Shown here in pieces: positions 42,534 to 55,047 of a DNA stretch of 64,000 nucleotides. The notes beneath the pieces were generated by a model. It was not told the DNA's origin. It did not search any database and saw only the letters and a program-made list of their open reading frames with translations. Origin of the DNA: Posidonia oceanica (Eukaryota > Streptophyta > Magnoliopsida > Alismatales > Posidoniaceae). The stretch is from positions 103,647,501 to 103,711,500 of the forward strand of contig JAZBRS010000026.1 of NCBI GenBank assembly GCA_037176725.1, read 5' to 3'. Numbering within the stretch: position 1 is the first letter of the stretch; every line of letters starts with the position of its first letter. The position numbers were made by a program, and so were the translations under genes.

Positions 42534-44420
42534 ATGTTTCACCAGCGTTTTCCCTTCTCCCTCCCAAAAGTCCTAGCAATCTACGGGACCAGCAGTTTCT
42601 CTTCTCCCTCCCCCAAGCTCAAGCACCATTCCACTCCCTCCCTCTGTTCTCCTCCTGCGTCTCCCAAGCTCCAGATGTGGAGATCCAGAGCCCACGTCGT
42701 GCTCCTCAGATCAGTTCGGAGCGGTCGCTTCCCGACCCCCAATAAGGTACCAATCTCCAAAACTCTACCCCGAACCCCACCTCCTCTTTCCTCCAGATGG
42801 GTCTTCTCGAGCCCATCCATCTCCATTTATGCAAGATTCTACTCCGATATTGGCAATGGAGGTGGAGATTCCAGCGAGAACTGGGGTTCTGTTGAACGTG
42901 AGGAGTCGGAGGAGGCGCTGGCTATGATTCTCGAGGAGAAAGACGAGGTATTCGAGGGAGGAGTGGAGAAAGATGGGATCTTTGGTGATGGTGATGAGGA
43001 TTCAGGCTAGTGTGGAGTGGGTGAAGGAGAGTCCGAAGGGAAAAATGGAGGAGATGGTCTGGATGATGAGAAGGTTTGTGAGGTTTTGGAAGTTATACAG
43101 AGCACTGAGGTGGAGAGCTTGGGGAATGGGTTGGATGAGGTGGATTTCACGCTTACTGATGGGTTTGTGGTTGGGTTGCTTCAGAATCTAGAGGTTTGTG
43201 GTGAGAGATTGATTGGTTTTGTCAGATACGCTATTAAAAGGTCTAAGTCGATTAGGAATTCTGGTGTTGTCGATCTTCTTGTTCAAGAAGTATGCAGCAG
43301 TAATAGGAAGTATGGTCCACACGAATCGTCCATGCTGTGGGAGTTTGTGAAAGAGGTTGGCAAGTTGGAGAAGGGTTTACTGAACATTGGGATTCTTAAT
43401 CAGTTGATTGCTGCTACTTCAAAACTTGGAAGACGCAAGGCTGTTATGGAGGTTTTTAACAAGTTTGATGATTTTGGTTGTGTTCGTGATGGTGATACTT
43501 ACTATTTGACGATTCTTGCGCTTGGGAAGAGAACGTGGGTAGATACAGCATGGGGTATTTGTGAGAAGATGCTTGCTTCGAAATGCTTTCCGGATAATGA
43601 GAAGGTTGGGAAGATCATTAGGCTCTTCTGCATTGGTGGGAAGGCAAAGGATGCACATCTGGTTTTTTCGATGGCAAAGGAGAATGAGAAATGCCCGCCT
43701 ATATCTTACTTGGGCTGCTTGGCTTATCATTTAGCAAGTAAAGATGATACTGTTCTCAAGGCCTTGGAACTACTGGAGGAATACTTTGAAGATCCACAAA
43801 CTCATGCAAGTTGGCCTTTTGGTTTAGTCATTCATGGTCTGTGTAGAATAAATGATACAGAAAAGGCGAAAAAAATTTTAAACAGAATGCTTAGCGCAGA
43901 CCTATCTCCTGGGAAAATAATGTTCAACTTTGTCACCACTGCTCTTTCTAAGGCTGGAAAAATAGAGGAAGCAGTAGCTTAACTGAAGGTCGTGAGAAAT
44001 ATTGGGTTGACACCTGACATCCGTGCTTACAATGTGATAATGGGTGGCTTTGCACAGGATGGAAGGATGGATGAGGCTTAGACGATCTTCTTTGAAGCCA
44101 AGAAAGTGCATTCTAAACTTGGTCGTGTTAGTTACCATATACTCACTCAGGGGTATAACAGGATTGAAGAGTTTGATAACGCTCTTAAATGCATGAATGA
44201 GATGAAGGAAGAGGGAATACAGCCAAATGTTGATGAGTACAAAAAGATGGTGCACTCTCTGTGCCTCAAGGCTCTTGATTGGAGAACAACAGAAAAGCTT
44301 GTTGAAGAAATGAGAGAGAGTGGTATGCAGCTTGATGGACATACTTGTGGCCTGATAGCAACAGTCAAAGAATTGGAAGAGGAAGAAATGCGATCAGCTG
44401 GCAAGCTTGCCGAAGCGTAG
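42534..44420 (+). pseudogene. Pentatricopeptide-repeat (PPR) gene with three in-frame stops
   Basis: One reading frame covers 42534-44420 (about 629 codons) with TAG at 43008, TAA at 43980 and TAG at 44079, and no frameshift. ATGs at 42534 (MFHQRFPF) and 42675 (MWRSRAHVV) are the candidate starts; both are followed by Arg/Ser-rich, acid-poor sequence, as in a mitochondrial targeting peptide. The middle and C-terminal parts show helical PPR units, such as VSYHILTQGYNRIEEFDNAL and AYNVIMGGFAQDGRMDEA. It resembles the plant At3g02650-like mitochondrial PPR type (from memory). Such proteins bind organelle RNA. The stops fit single C-to-T or G-to-A changes. It is the only host-type gene in the window. 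Confidence 0.85.
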
Positions 44421-45019
44421 CTCCTATATGAGCTCCTTTCCTTTTTACAATAATGTATTATTTGTTATCAGAATCCAGTTCTTTCTCTTATGTCTATTTC
44501 CACTATTTTTATGAAATATCTCCTTGTGGTTTACATCAATTTTTTGCTATTTAGTCCTTAAGGGAAATGGTGGAACTATAACAATAATTGGAGTAAATAT
44601 TTGAACTAGAGCTTTGTCGTAGCATCAATAGTAGTATAAATATTTTTATAATTTTTTCCTAAAGTTGAGTGATTATAGCTTACCAAGCTGCGTAAGATAC
44701 ATGGTAGTATGGTTATGATTTTAAACTTTGGTGCGAACCAAATTAAATTTGGTATTAGCATGTGAATATTCAAATTTGAAGTTGTTTGTTTAAATTTGTT
44801 GCGGTCTTTGAGTCATTTATATGGATTTTTCATAAACATGGGGAGAAAGTATAATGTGTAAACCAAATAGAGAAATCTAAGTCTTAATAAGCTTTATTGA
44901 AGTTTGGTTCATGTACTTTGGATTAAAATTTGGGGCCGAGAGTAAATGAAGTGGTTTTGGTATTTTATGAGGATTTGGTAATTATGGTGCTTCAACATCC
45001 CATTTTTCAGGAGAGGCTG
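44421..45019. other. 3' flank of the PPR gene
   Basis: AT-rich, no gene. It probably holds the former 3' UTR. It ends at the target site of element C. Confidence 0.5.
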
Positions 45020-45024
45020 ATTGG

Positions 45025-48000
45025 TGATCAGCACATTATTCTTATATGTTTTATGTCCATATTTATCTCTTTTGTTCATAAATAATATTACTCGAGGTAT
45101 TTTGTGTAATTTGTGCAGAAACTTTGGACTTGAAGAGAAAAGAGAAAAAGAAGGAAGAAAAATGATAAAAGACAAAAAGAAATGCAAATCTAAGGATACA
45201 AGAAATGGAAGTCTGTGCAAGATATCAAATATACTTTTTCCACATGTGTGAACACGAGGAAGAAGATAACATAACATAATCAACAAAATTGGAGCTAATC
45301 TAGGACCAGCTGGCGCCTCCCAAGCGCCCAAGAGCACAACTGGCGCCTCCCAGGCACCAAGGGAAGACCAAGTTGACTCAGTCTTTGGCCGTCACATAAA
45401 TATCTTGGAAACATCTTGTAATTGAAATTCAATTTCCTAAGTTGTATCTGGATTTGTCTCCATGATTACTAAGTCCTTATAAGTCTATAAAAGGGACCCT
45501 TGTGTAAACCATAAGGAGGTTGGATCTTGTACATAAGGAGGTTATCATCTTCCACATTAGGCTTAGGTTTTCTTCTTTTATTGTTTAGAGTTCTTCAAGT
45601 TTAGTTTCTATAATCAATGTATTTTATTAATGCAATTTCATTTCTTTATATTAATTATGTCTTGCTCTTCTCCTTTCCTCTCTTTTATTTTGACGTTTTC
45701 CATTATCATGTTAGGCTAAATTTTTAGATCTAGGGTTTACATAAAGTTTATGTATGTTCATATGTTGTGATTAAGTTTCTCTTTATCTTCTCATGCTTAA
45801 ATGTTATGATTATGTAGACTGGATGTATATGGCATGGATCGTTTATTATTTGATAAACTTTGATAAATTAATATTGATGATATCTTTTTAGTCTATGCTT
45901 AGGGAAGAATAACTTGGAGGTTGTGTATATAATCGCAGATCTATCATATATCATTTGATTTAGTTTATTTTGTATGATTTTATCTTAGGACTTGATAATC
46001 TATGGTACTTTGCATATAGGTTATGCTTATTAGGATAAGAACTGTAACGACCCAAGTTGCTACCAATAAAACCAAAAGCCCAACAAATTTAAAACTTAAT
46101 TAAATACAACAAACCACTGGGCTAACAACAAATATCATGCCAGGAAGCTGCAGTGAACAGCTACGTGATTCCCACTATATGCACTAAACTCCAAACTAGT
46201 TAATCATCTGCACCTAAAAACCAAACAAGCACACGTGAGTGACCTAGAAATCGTCACCCAGCACACACCTCGCAAAAACCACCCGAGAAACCTCAAATAC
46301 GGCACAACCGATAAAATTCCAAAAATCTGGGTCCACAACAATCAATATAAAATATAAAACACATTTCCCAAAGCCTACTAGCTAAAACAAGGGAAAACAG
46401 GCGTTAACCAAATATATATATACAAAACCACGGCCCCCAGCCCAAAACCTCAAAAACCGCTCAAAACCCTCCAACCCCTCAGGTTAGGAAAACACTCGGT
46501 ACACAGGCCAAGGTGAGGCAGAAATACCTCGCGAAACCAAATCTCAAATCAACTAATGGCCCATCGGCCCAAAGCTCGAACCAAAACCACACACCATAAC
46601 TAGGTGGGGAAACAACTTGCCCAATACGGCCCAAAACACAAATCACAAATCCACGCCACACACGAGCGGAAAGCAACCGGTCCAAAACACAGCAAAGCTC
46701 ACAAAGCCCATACTCAAGCAAAACTCAAGGCCTAATACGGCTAGCAACAACCAAACACAGTCCTACAGGCACAAAACCACAACTGATCGTATTGCCTGGC
46801 GCCAAGCAACCGATCTGGCCTCAAGCATTAGCCAGGGACTCACCCCTGCAGCTCACTGCACTGCCACGAACACCCGCCCTGTAGAGGAGCGTGTCTGTCC
46901 CGGCATCTCATCACTAGAGACGTCTCAAAAGCGATCCCCACCTGGGAAAGCTACTCACCCTAACTGGGCAAGATGTCCTCACTCAGGACAAACTACAGGG
47001 CACGCCTAATATACGGCGACCTCAGCTCAGTGCTTCGAACCACTAGAGGCTCCAACTCTTAGGCTCAGCCAGCACCAGTGCCCCGAACCACTAGAGGCTC
47101 CAACCCCTAGGTTCAGCCGGCACCCAAAACAAGGCGAGTCCCGATGCCCGTAACGACTAGGGTATCACGCCCAGCTACGCAGGAGTATCATACCTCCCGA
47201 GTCCGCTGTTACAATATCACTAGGTACGGTCGGCACCCCAACCCACAAACCTCAACCCAGGCGAAGTGTGCGACACACCAGGAACGCCGTCGCATCCTCA
47301 GGTCCAGCCAACACAACTCCCAAGTTTTCGACCACGAAAAACCTCGGCAAAACCTTTTGCAAACCATTCATATTTTTCTTAGAAAGCTCTTTGAAAACAT
47401 TTATCAAATATCATGGGCTAAAGCACAATAAGCCCCAAAGCCAACCGAGGAAACCACATTTGAAAACAAGCCTGGGAGAACATTCCAAACCAAAATCGGT
47501 AGACCGGTACTTCCACCAGTAGATCGAAAATCCTTGATTCGGTGGAACCAAATCCACCAGTCGACCGGTCTGCACAGTGATCGGTAGACCGATATCACAC
47601 CAGTCATATCGAAAATCCCTGATTCGGTGGAACTAAATCCACCGATCGACCGATCGAACCCTGAGAACAGCAAACCGATCAATAACGGTCGACTGAAATT
47701 AGGTCCTGGCCTAAATCTAACAGAAAAAGGTAGCACCGATATCACACCAATGTACCGATTTTCCTAGAAAAGGACAGACTGACCAAAAAGGTCGTGCCGA
47801 ACCAGGACAGGGCAGCCAACTAAGGAGACTCACTTAAAACCTCAAACACCCGAATCAAACTTTAAAATCCGCGTGCCATATACCAAAATCTCCGGAATAA
47901 AATAAGGAATGCAACCATATACTCAATATGACATTCCGAGGCACGCAACACAAGAAAACACCGGAAATCCAATATTCAAGCCAATTTCTATAAAAACCTC

Positions 48001-49389
48001 AAAACAATATCAAATCCGCACCGAACCGGGTGCACAACACATGCAAACGAGCGTCTCAGCTCGAGCAACACAAATATATCTCAACCGCCTCAATCCGAGG
48101 CCCAAACCACCAAAATTCACCTGGAAACCAATAATATAACATTTAAGTCATTCGAGCCATAAATCCGGCCAAAACCACAATAAATCTATAAAAATTACCA
48201 AATCTCTACCATAGCATATAAACATGGCAAGGTACACAGTAAAATCATATTCAAGCCGTTTGAGAGCATTCACCCTCATCAAACGATAGAAAACCACATA
48301 ACAAACCATAAACAACAGAGCCAAGTAAATTCGCCTAAATGCATATAAATTCCTAGAAAATCATCAAATCACTACCATGGCATCTAAACATGGCAAGGGA
48401 CACATGCAAGGCAATAAATCAATAATAAGCTCCTAGGGCGAGGCGTGTACCTTAGGACAGAGGGCCAACCTCCGTCCACCGACGATCCACACACACATAG
48501 GGCACGCCGCTCCACCGAGACGACGTCCGGAGCTCACCGCCGCACCACCGCCGGCCACCGCACGCCGGCCACCACGCACAGCCACCAACAGCCACCAGCA
48601 GAGGAAGAAGAAGAGGAATGAGAGGACGGGAGGGAGAGGAAGAGGGAAAGAAGGAGGAGGGGGAAAGGAAGGAGGGGGAGAGATCGGGTGGGGAAAGGGG
48701 GAGGAGGAGAGGGAGACGTGCCGCCGGCTAGGGCACCGCGCGGGGAGAAGGAGGAGGAGAGGGCACGAGTCGGCTGGGGGGGAAGAGATCCGCACACGCC
48801 TGGGGGGAGAGGAAAAGAGGAAGGGGGTAGAGCACGTGAGGGGGAGAGGGTGGGAAGGAGAGAGAGAAGAAGGGATGGAGAGGAAAAGAGAGAGAGAGAG
48901 AGAAACACAGGGACCAGACCACAATCTGTCCCACCAACCACCACAAGTGGGAGTCTACCACAACAATACAGTGGAGACCCACCCAAACCATAGATGGGGC
49001 CCACAACAACTCAAGTGGGGCCCGCAAGGCCACTAACACCCGACCAAAGCCAAGGAATTCATTAAACAAGCATAATTACAAGGAAAATGAATTCCCGAGT
49101 ATTACAAGAACCATTGAATAAACTATTTAAATCATGAAGAGAGACAAGAGTGGATTTAATCATGCATATTGGATTTTACATAAATGGATTCAAAGCCCTA
49201 GGTTTGTTTTAATTAATTTGATTACATCTTATATTTTTAGTTCTTAATCATCATTACTCTCAAACTCCTTTCAATAACTGATAATTAATTTCTTTGTTTT
49301 AAAACTCTATTCTCTGTGGGATCAACCCGTATTTTGCATACGTACTACATAATACACCGTGCACTTGCGGTTAATTAAAATTTACATCA
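45025..49389 (+). repeat. 5' LTR of element C, interrupted by a solo LTR
   Basis: The native LTR is 45025-46042 plus 49112-49389, 1,296 bp. It matches 62680-63945 closely by eye. It has a phrase with CTGGCGCCTCCCAAGCGCC and CTGGCGCCTCCCAGGCACC at 45309-45360 that is partly deleted in the other LTR. A TATAAAAGGGACC box is present near 45486. Confidence 0.9.
46043..49106. mobile_element. Solo LTR of a Del/Tekay-like element inside C's LTR
   Basis: It runs from TGTAACGACCCAAG to GAGTATTACA, 3,064 bp, and is flanked by AGAAC at 46038-46042 and 49107-49111. The surrounding LTR of C continues across it when aligned to the right copy. Internal repeats: CCACTAGAGGCTCCAAC at about 47040 and 47090 (about 57-bp period) and a GATTCGGTGGAAC phrase at 47535 and 47617 (about 100-bp units). 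The right part (48600-48910) is purine-rich. No gene. Confidence 0.9.
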
Positions 49390-49395
49390 AGTTTT

Positions 49396-49413
49396 TGGCA
49401 CCATTATCGAAGA
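49396..49413 (+). other. Decayed primer binding site of element C (tRNA-Asp type)
   Basis: The sequence TGGCACCATTATCGAAGA differs from the tRNA-Asp-type site TGGCGCCGTTGCCGGGGA at six positions, all transitions in the G-to-A or C-to-T direction. The spacing after the LTR (AGTTTT) is as usual. Confidence 0.7.
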
Positions 49414-50169
49414 ATAGTGTTTTTATAATATTGAGTTATTATCAGTTATTTCTTTCTTCTCGTTTTTATAAAATAAAAAATATATATTTGTTTCGTTATA
49501 CTAATCTTACAGGGATATTTAGTTAGAGATCAGAAGAATCAGGAATTAATTTTCAGAAGTTTTAAAAAATCAGGGGCGCCTCCCAGGCGCCGTACTGCAC
49601 TTCCAGCGCCTTTTGGGCGCCCACATTTGATATTTTCTCTGATATTTTAATTTCAGTTATTCCTAATTTTTTCTAGAATCCTGATCTAGGGTTTATTTAT
49701 TGTCTCTGTTTCTATTTTTTCTCATTCACTAATTTAAAAAATCAAAAATCAAATTAAAAAGATTTCATGATAAGATCAAAACCTGTTTTTAGAGCATACA
49801 TCATATATCTGATTATTTTATTGTTGGTGATTGCTGGAGAAAAGGTACGTGTTTTTATCTTAATTTCTTGCATATTAAAGCATGTAGTTTGTAGGAGAGA
49901 ACAACTTGTTTGTGCATCATTGATTGTATATCATATATCAAAGTACCTAAGGGCATAGCCCATAGCACAATATAGGGTGGGGATGTCATCACCCTTCCCT
50001 AGCCTAAAAACAACAATATCAAGCATAAAGTATTGATCCAAGTCTAAATTAAAATGAAGTAGACATTGGCCTCTACGATTCGGACTTAATAGGACAAGAG
50101 AGCTTAAGGGTGAATCAAATTTAAAATTATTTTCCTACTTGGTGACTAGAAAAGTGGTTCAGAAGGTTA
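49414..50169 (+). other. Leader of element C, left part
   Basis: Noncoding. It contains GGGGCGCCTCCCAGGCGCC and CCAGCGCCTTTTGGGCGCCC near 49573-49622. Short frames have no recognisable content. It is interrupted by element B at 50170/50175. Confidence 0.5.
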
Positions 50170-50174
50170 CACCT

Positions 50175-51244
50175 TGTAGCTAGCCCGTCTCGTGAATCCT
50201 CGGACCAGCGAAGGGCCCAAGAGAGAGAGGCGTCACTATAAGTGCGATGTGAAGAGAAACAACAAAGATAAAGTAAATACAGAATCGCCACCTAGTCTAT
50301 TAAGTCGGGAGACGAGGAAAACCGAGGGAATGCAAGAAAACATGTAAATCGACGCAATGCTATGCAAAATGAATGACTCGTGCCAAGGACAAGGGCAAGA
50401 TGGTCAATGCGGGCTAGAGAAAGGGTAAGGACTCCTCCTTCTTGCAGTTGTTGTTGTTGTTCTTTTCTATCGTTTTTCTTCCACAGGAGGTGGTGGTAGT
50501 GGGGTGAAGGAGTTGGTCCGTTTTAGTGTGGGTGATCCTCCTCCTCTTTGCAGTTGTTGTGGTTGTTTTCCTGGGTGATGGGTGCAGTTCCTATCCGTGG
50601 GGGGCAGTGGCAGTTGGAGGTAGAAAGAGAAGAGAAGGAGTCGTGGGAAGGAGGGAAAATCGTGGGTGTGAGAAAAAACAAGAAGAAGAGAAGAGGAAGA
50701 AGAGAAGAAAAATAAAGAAAAAAAGGAAGAGAGGAAGGAGGGAGTGTGGGCCGCACGTGGAGAAATAAGAAAGAAATGAAAAGAAAGAAAAAGGAAGGAG
50801 GGGGAGGAAGGTGAGGAGGAAGAGAAAGAAGTAGAAAAAGAAAATAAAAGTAAATAAAATAAAATAAAATAAAAGAGAAAAAATGTGAGGAGGAGGGTGC
50901 TGTTGGAGTGTAGAAAAGAAAAAAGAAGAAATGAAAGAAAGATAGGAAGAAAGAGAAAAAGAGGAAAAGATGATGAAATGGGCTTAGGTTTAAATTCTAG
51001 GGTTTTATGGGAGAGTTTAGGATTTTGGGTCTTGGGTTTTAGGTTTAGGTGGGATTCCTAGGGTTTTCTAGGGTTTTATGGGAGAGTTTAGGGTTGTGGG
51101 TTCCTAGGGTTTTCTAGGGTTTTGTGGGAGAGTTTGATCTTGGTTTTAAATGTGAGGTTTAACTTAGGGTTTGTGAAGGTTTTCTAGGTCATATTCCACC
51201 AGAGAGAGAGCCATTAAACAGGGGTCAAAAGTGGAGTATCAACA
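50175..51244 (-). repeat. 3' LTR of element B
   Basis: TGTAGCTAGCCCGTC to GGAGTATCAACA, 1,070 bp. It has the purine-rich tract and the CTAGGGTTTT tract of solo LTR D in shortened form, and GAATCGCCAC near 50282. Confidence 0.92.
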
Positions 51245-51256
51245 GATGCCCCTCCC
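51245..51256 (-). other. Polypurine tract of element B
   Basis: GGGAGGGGCATC on the minus strand, identical to element A, directly before the LTR. Confidence 0.82.
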
Positions 51257-52160
51257 TGAGCGAGGTCGAGGGAACCAAGGCCACTGCTTAGGGTTGACAA
51301 GTCACCCCACCTGACGCCGGTGAGAGCCAGATGTTGCTATTGGCGTGAGTTACTTATTCGGCGGATGCACTGAAAATCATGACTCATTGCCGTAATGCAA
51401 ATGCTGATGTGATGCTTATGCTAATGCGACGCTTACACTAGTGCTCATTGCGCTGTACTCCACTGGGGGAAAAGCGGGTGATGCATGCACGTGGTGTTGC
51501 GGAAAATGCAATGCAATGCTGTCGCTGGGCAATGCAGGTAGACCAGACAACGGGTGCGCTGAGCGATGCATGGCTCTAGCACAGTGCTGCTGCAGAAAGT
51601 AAAATCCTGAAAGTAAAGATGCTGTGGATGTGCATGCAATGGCGAGCACGTAATGCCACGGAAGCGATCCTGGGCCGTGCACTACCGCGGGCGTCATACT
51701 GAGCAGGCTGGCTTCACAGAGTTGCGGGTGCTGAGGATGTCACTTTAAGCAATGCGCGAACCAGGGGTTTGATTCCTAAGTATGCCATGTCCGGGAAAGC
51801 AGAATGCGGAAATTGGGGTAATGACTACAGAGGAGTAGCAGCGTAACGAGAATGCAATGTTATGGGATGTTATGCAGTGAAATGCAGTGTATATATAGTG
51901 TGACGTCGGACACGCGAAACCAAGAAAACGATCCTGGTCGTGTACTACTGCGAGTATCATCCAAAGCTGGCAAGCTACGTAGAGTTGCGAGTGCTGAGGA
52001 TGCTACCTTAGGCAATATGCAAACCAGGGGTTCGGATCCTAGGTGCGCGATGTCCGTGTGATGATGAGATGCAATACTAGTACTGACTCTACAGGGGATG
52101 CAAGGAAGCTATATGATGTCATGTAATGAGATGCTAATGTTATGCAACAAAATGCTATTA
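51257..52160 (-). other. Noncoding 3' region of element B
   Basis: The first ~150 bp match element A (2127-2290). The remainder contains two similar stretches with GATCCTGG…GTACTACYGCG (near 51667 and 51930) about 260 bp apart. No gene. Confidence 0.55.
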
Positions 52161-52164
52161 CACT

Positions 52165-53215
52165 AAGACGAAAGGTAATAAGTTAACGGACCTATCACCG
52201 GATAGCTAGGGGTTATCAATCCTGTGAGTAGTTGACGGACTCATCGCTGAATAGTTGGGGCTATCAACCTACGAGGAGTTGACGGACTCGTCATCGGATA
52301 GTTAGGGCTATCAGCCTGCGAGGAGTTAATGGACTCATCACCAAATAGTTGGGGATTATCGGCCCGTGAGGAGTTAACGGACTCATCACCGGATAGTTAA
52401 GGCTATCAGCCCTGATGAGGGTGGTGAGTGGTGGGGTATCGAACCGGAAGGTGCGGCAAAAGGCCGTAGACCATCCCGCGATAGTTGGGGATTGTCAGCA
52501 CGATGAGGGTGAGGTGATACCAAAGGGTAGCAAAAAGAGATGTCCTTGGTATCAGGAATGATACTAGGGGACAGCCGAAGCGCCCGTGGCATCGAAGGTG
52601 GTGACAAGCCAGCGAGTCTGTCAGGCAGGAGAGGTAATCACAAGTGGGATGACTTGTAACCACAAATGCAAAGAGAATACCGTACCCGAAGGTGAGGTCG
52701 AGGTCCGTAGACGTTCCCATAATAGTTAGGGATGTCAACCCAATGCAGATGGAAATGTGATACCAGAGGACAGCCAAATAAAGATGCCCCTAGTATCGAT
52801 GGAGATATCAGGGGACAGTTGAAGCGCCCTTGGCATCGAAATGCAAAGTGAGAACAAAACTAACATGTTTGCCAGCCGAGTAGTTAGGGATACCAGCCCA
52901 ATGATAAGTTAACGGACTCATCACCGGATAGTTAGGGCTATCAGCCCGATAAAGACATTTTGACGGGCGTCAACCGAGCAGTTAGGGCTGCCAGCCCAGC
53001 TAGACAGAATGATGGGTGTCGACCGAGCAGTTAGGGCTGTCAGTCCGGATAAGCATGAAAGTGTTAGACAGAATAACGGATGTCAACCGAGCAGTTAGGG
53101 CTGCCAGCCCGGTGATAAGTTAGCGGACTCAAAGTTGGATAGTTACGGCTATCAACCCGATAAAGACATTTTGACGGACGTCGACCAAGCAGTTAGGGCT
53201 GCCAGCCTGGTGCAA
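52165..53215. repeat. Minisatellite and hairpin modules of element B
   Basis: Units of about 40 bp carry GGATAGTTAGGGCTATCAGC after TTAACGGACTCATCACC. Two hairpin modules (52515-52597 and 52758-52839) are embedded; the first has TGTCCTTGGTATCA (52541-52554) pairing with TGATACTAGGGGACA (52559-52573). The AGTTAGGG…TATCAGCC core resembles the ATCAGCC core of A's minisatellite. Confidence 0.8.
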
Positions 53216-54489
53216 TGAGATGGATGCAAGGGCTCACTGTGCAATGTGCAATGCCGATGGAGAATGCAATGGATTAATGCAATGCGAATGCAAAGAAAAT
53301 GTGAGGGATACAACAAGGAAAACGGGGACCCATCGTGGTGGGTGTGCATTAGTCTCAGCGTGGGTATGCAATGTAACGCCACAGGGTGACAAACAATGAA
53401 CATGCTGGTCATCATAGACCTCCCAACACGGTGGGGGGGTATAACTTTTTAAAAGGCATGGAGTCTCTGAGCAAGGTCAGGCAAAAAGTGCTCGTCCATG
53501 ACTCCAGTTTTTTGAAAACAGGGAAAATGGAAGGTAGATTATTATGCATGTATGTTTTTGTGGCTTAGGATTCAAAGCAGCTGATTGGCGAGAGGATGCT
53601 TCTGCACTTCCTGACTCAGGAGTTCTCGATCCTCGAGCAACACCATGCCGAGTTGTGGTTGGTGGCTCTCATTCTCACTCTTGGTTTGGGATGAGACCTC
53701 AGCTTTGCAAAACATAGCCTTTGGCTGCATGTGGGTAGCAGAGACGTTGGATGTAGCTTCACAGCCTCCGTCTTAAATCTTCAGGGACCGACTACCGCTT
53801 TTAATGCTCTTGGAAGGATATTTCTTTTCCTCTCATGAGTGACTGGAGTTGCATTTAGCCTGCCAGGGAGGTAGAGTTGTTTGCACAAGGGGTTGGAGTG
53901 TGCTACTGCGCTCGGAGGGTGGGGTCAGGTCCTCCTGATGATGCTTCTCGTGCATTTGGCAATGTAGTGCTTGTAGTTGAAAGTTGAGGGGGCTTCGATG
54001 CTTGTCCGAGTCACTCCTCTCATGGACACCTTCTTTCTTCGACTTCTTTCTTCATTTTTCTTTTCTGCCCAGCATGCATATCTTGTTATCATACTTTTTT
54101 GCTCACATGCTCTCTATTCTTTTGGATATACATGTCTTCGCCATCTTGAGGTAGCAGTCCCTGATGAGGCGTTAAGAGTTTGACTGGTCGGCGCACACCT
54201 TCAGCCTCTGCAAGGTGTACAGGCAGCCTCTGGCTATGCTTTGCTCTGCTTTGGTCCTTTCCATGTCTGGTAGACTCTCTTGATTGGATAGATCTCGCTC
54301 TTGGAGTTTCGCACTCAACGAGATTCTCTATTCTGCTCTAAGTCTCACTCTGTAACCACGTGCAAGAAATGGCACTGCTCGGGTGAGACCTACCTAGGAT
54401 TGTCGATGCTTAACATCCTCTCGGCGCTGCTTGTTTGTCCAAAGCCAGTTTTTCTGATTATAAAATTTTTTTTGGGTTGTTTGTATTTT
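53216..54489 (-). other. Noncoding 3' region of element B
   Basis: No gene. It has ATGCAATG-rich DNA at the left and mixed sequence at 53570-54440. Small frames such as 53977-54183 show no domain. Confidence 0.45.
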
Positions 54490-54975
54490 AGGAAGGGAAC
54501 AAGCATGTTTTTGGATTTTTCCATATGTTTTGTATTTTTTATGACTTTTTTGTTTTAAGAAAACATAAAAAAGGGAATACCAGCGGAAAGGAAAGCATGT
54601 TTTTTCATTGTTTCTTGATTTTATTTTATTTTTTGATGTTTTTGTCTTTTACAGGATGTAGGAAATGACATGTACATGCAAGAAGGGATATGTGCATGCG
54701 AGGGAAAGAATGCATGCTTTTGGATTTGTCATTGGTTTTGTACTTTTTATGGGTTTTTGTTTTATGGAAACATAAAATCAAAAACAGGAAGGAAAGGAGA
54801 AACATGCTTTTTTGTTTTTATTTTTTTAGTATTTTTTATTTTTTTGTTGTTTTTTGGTTTTCCAGAATGCAGGAAAATGGAATGTACATGCAGAAAATGA
54901 AAATGCATGTTTTTTGGATTTTTCATGTGTTTTGTATTTTTATGGATTTTCTGACATGGCGAGAAAACGCAAAAC
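54490..54975. repeat. T-rich direct repeats of about 200 bp, element B
   Basis: The phrase GCATGTTTTTGGATTTTTC, with TTTTGTATTTTTTATGG after it, recurs at about 54502, 54712 and 54905. Three degenerate units. Noncoding. Confidence 0.65.
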
Positions 54976-55047
54976 AAAACGAAAAGAAACGAAAAGACAA
55001 AGCAAGAAATAAAGGAGAATGTAAGAGGGACGTACCTGTCAGCAACC

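Noticed and set aside
48433..49069. Overlapping 100-160-residue frames on both strands
   Set aside because: They lie in the purine-rich part of the solo LTR 46043-49106. Ser/Pro/Leu or Gly/Arg/Glu bias is due to composition.
50526..50768. 80-residue plus-strand frame present in both B LTRs (also 59041-59283)
   Set aside because: Conserved only because the LTRs are duplicates. Mostly low-complexity Arg/Lys/Glu, with no domain.
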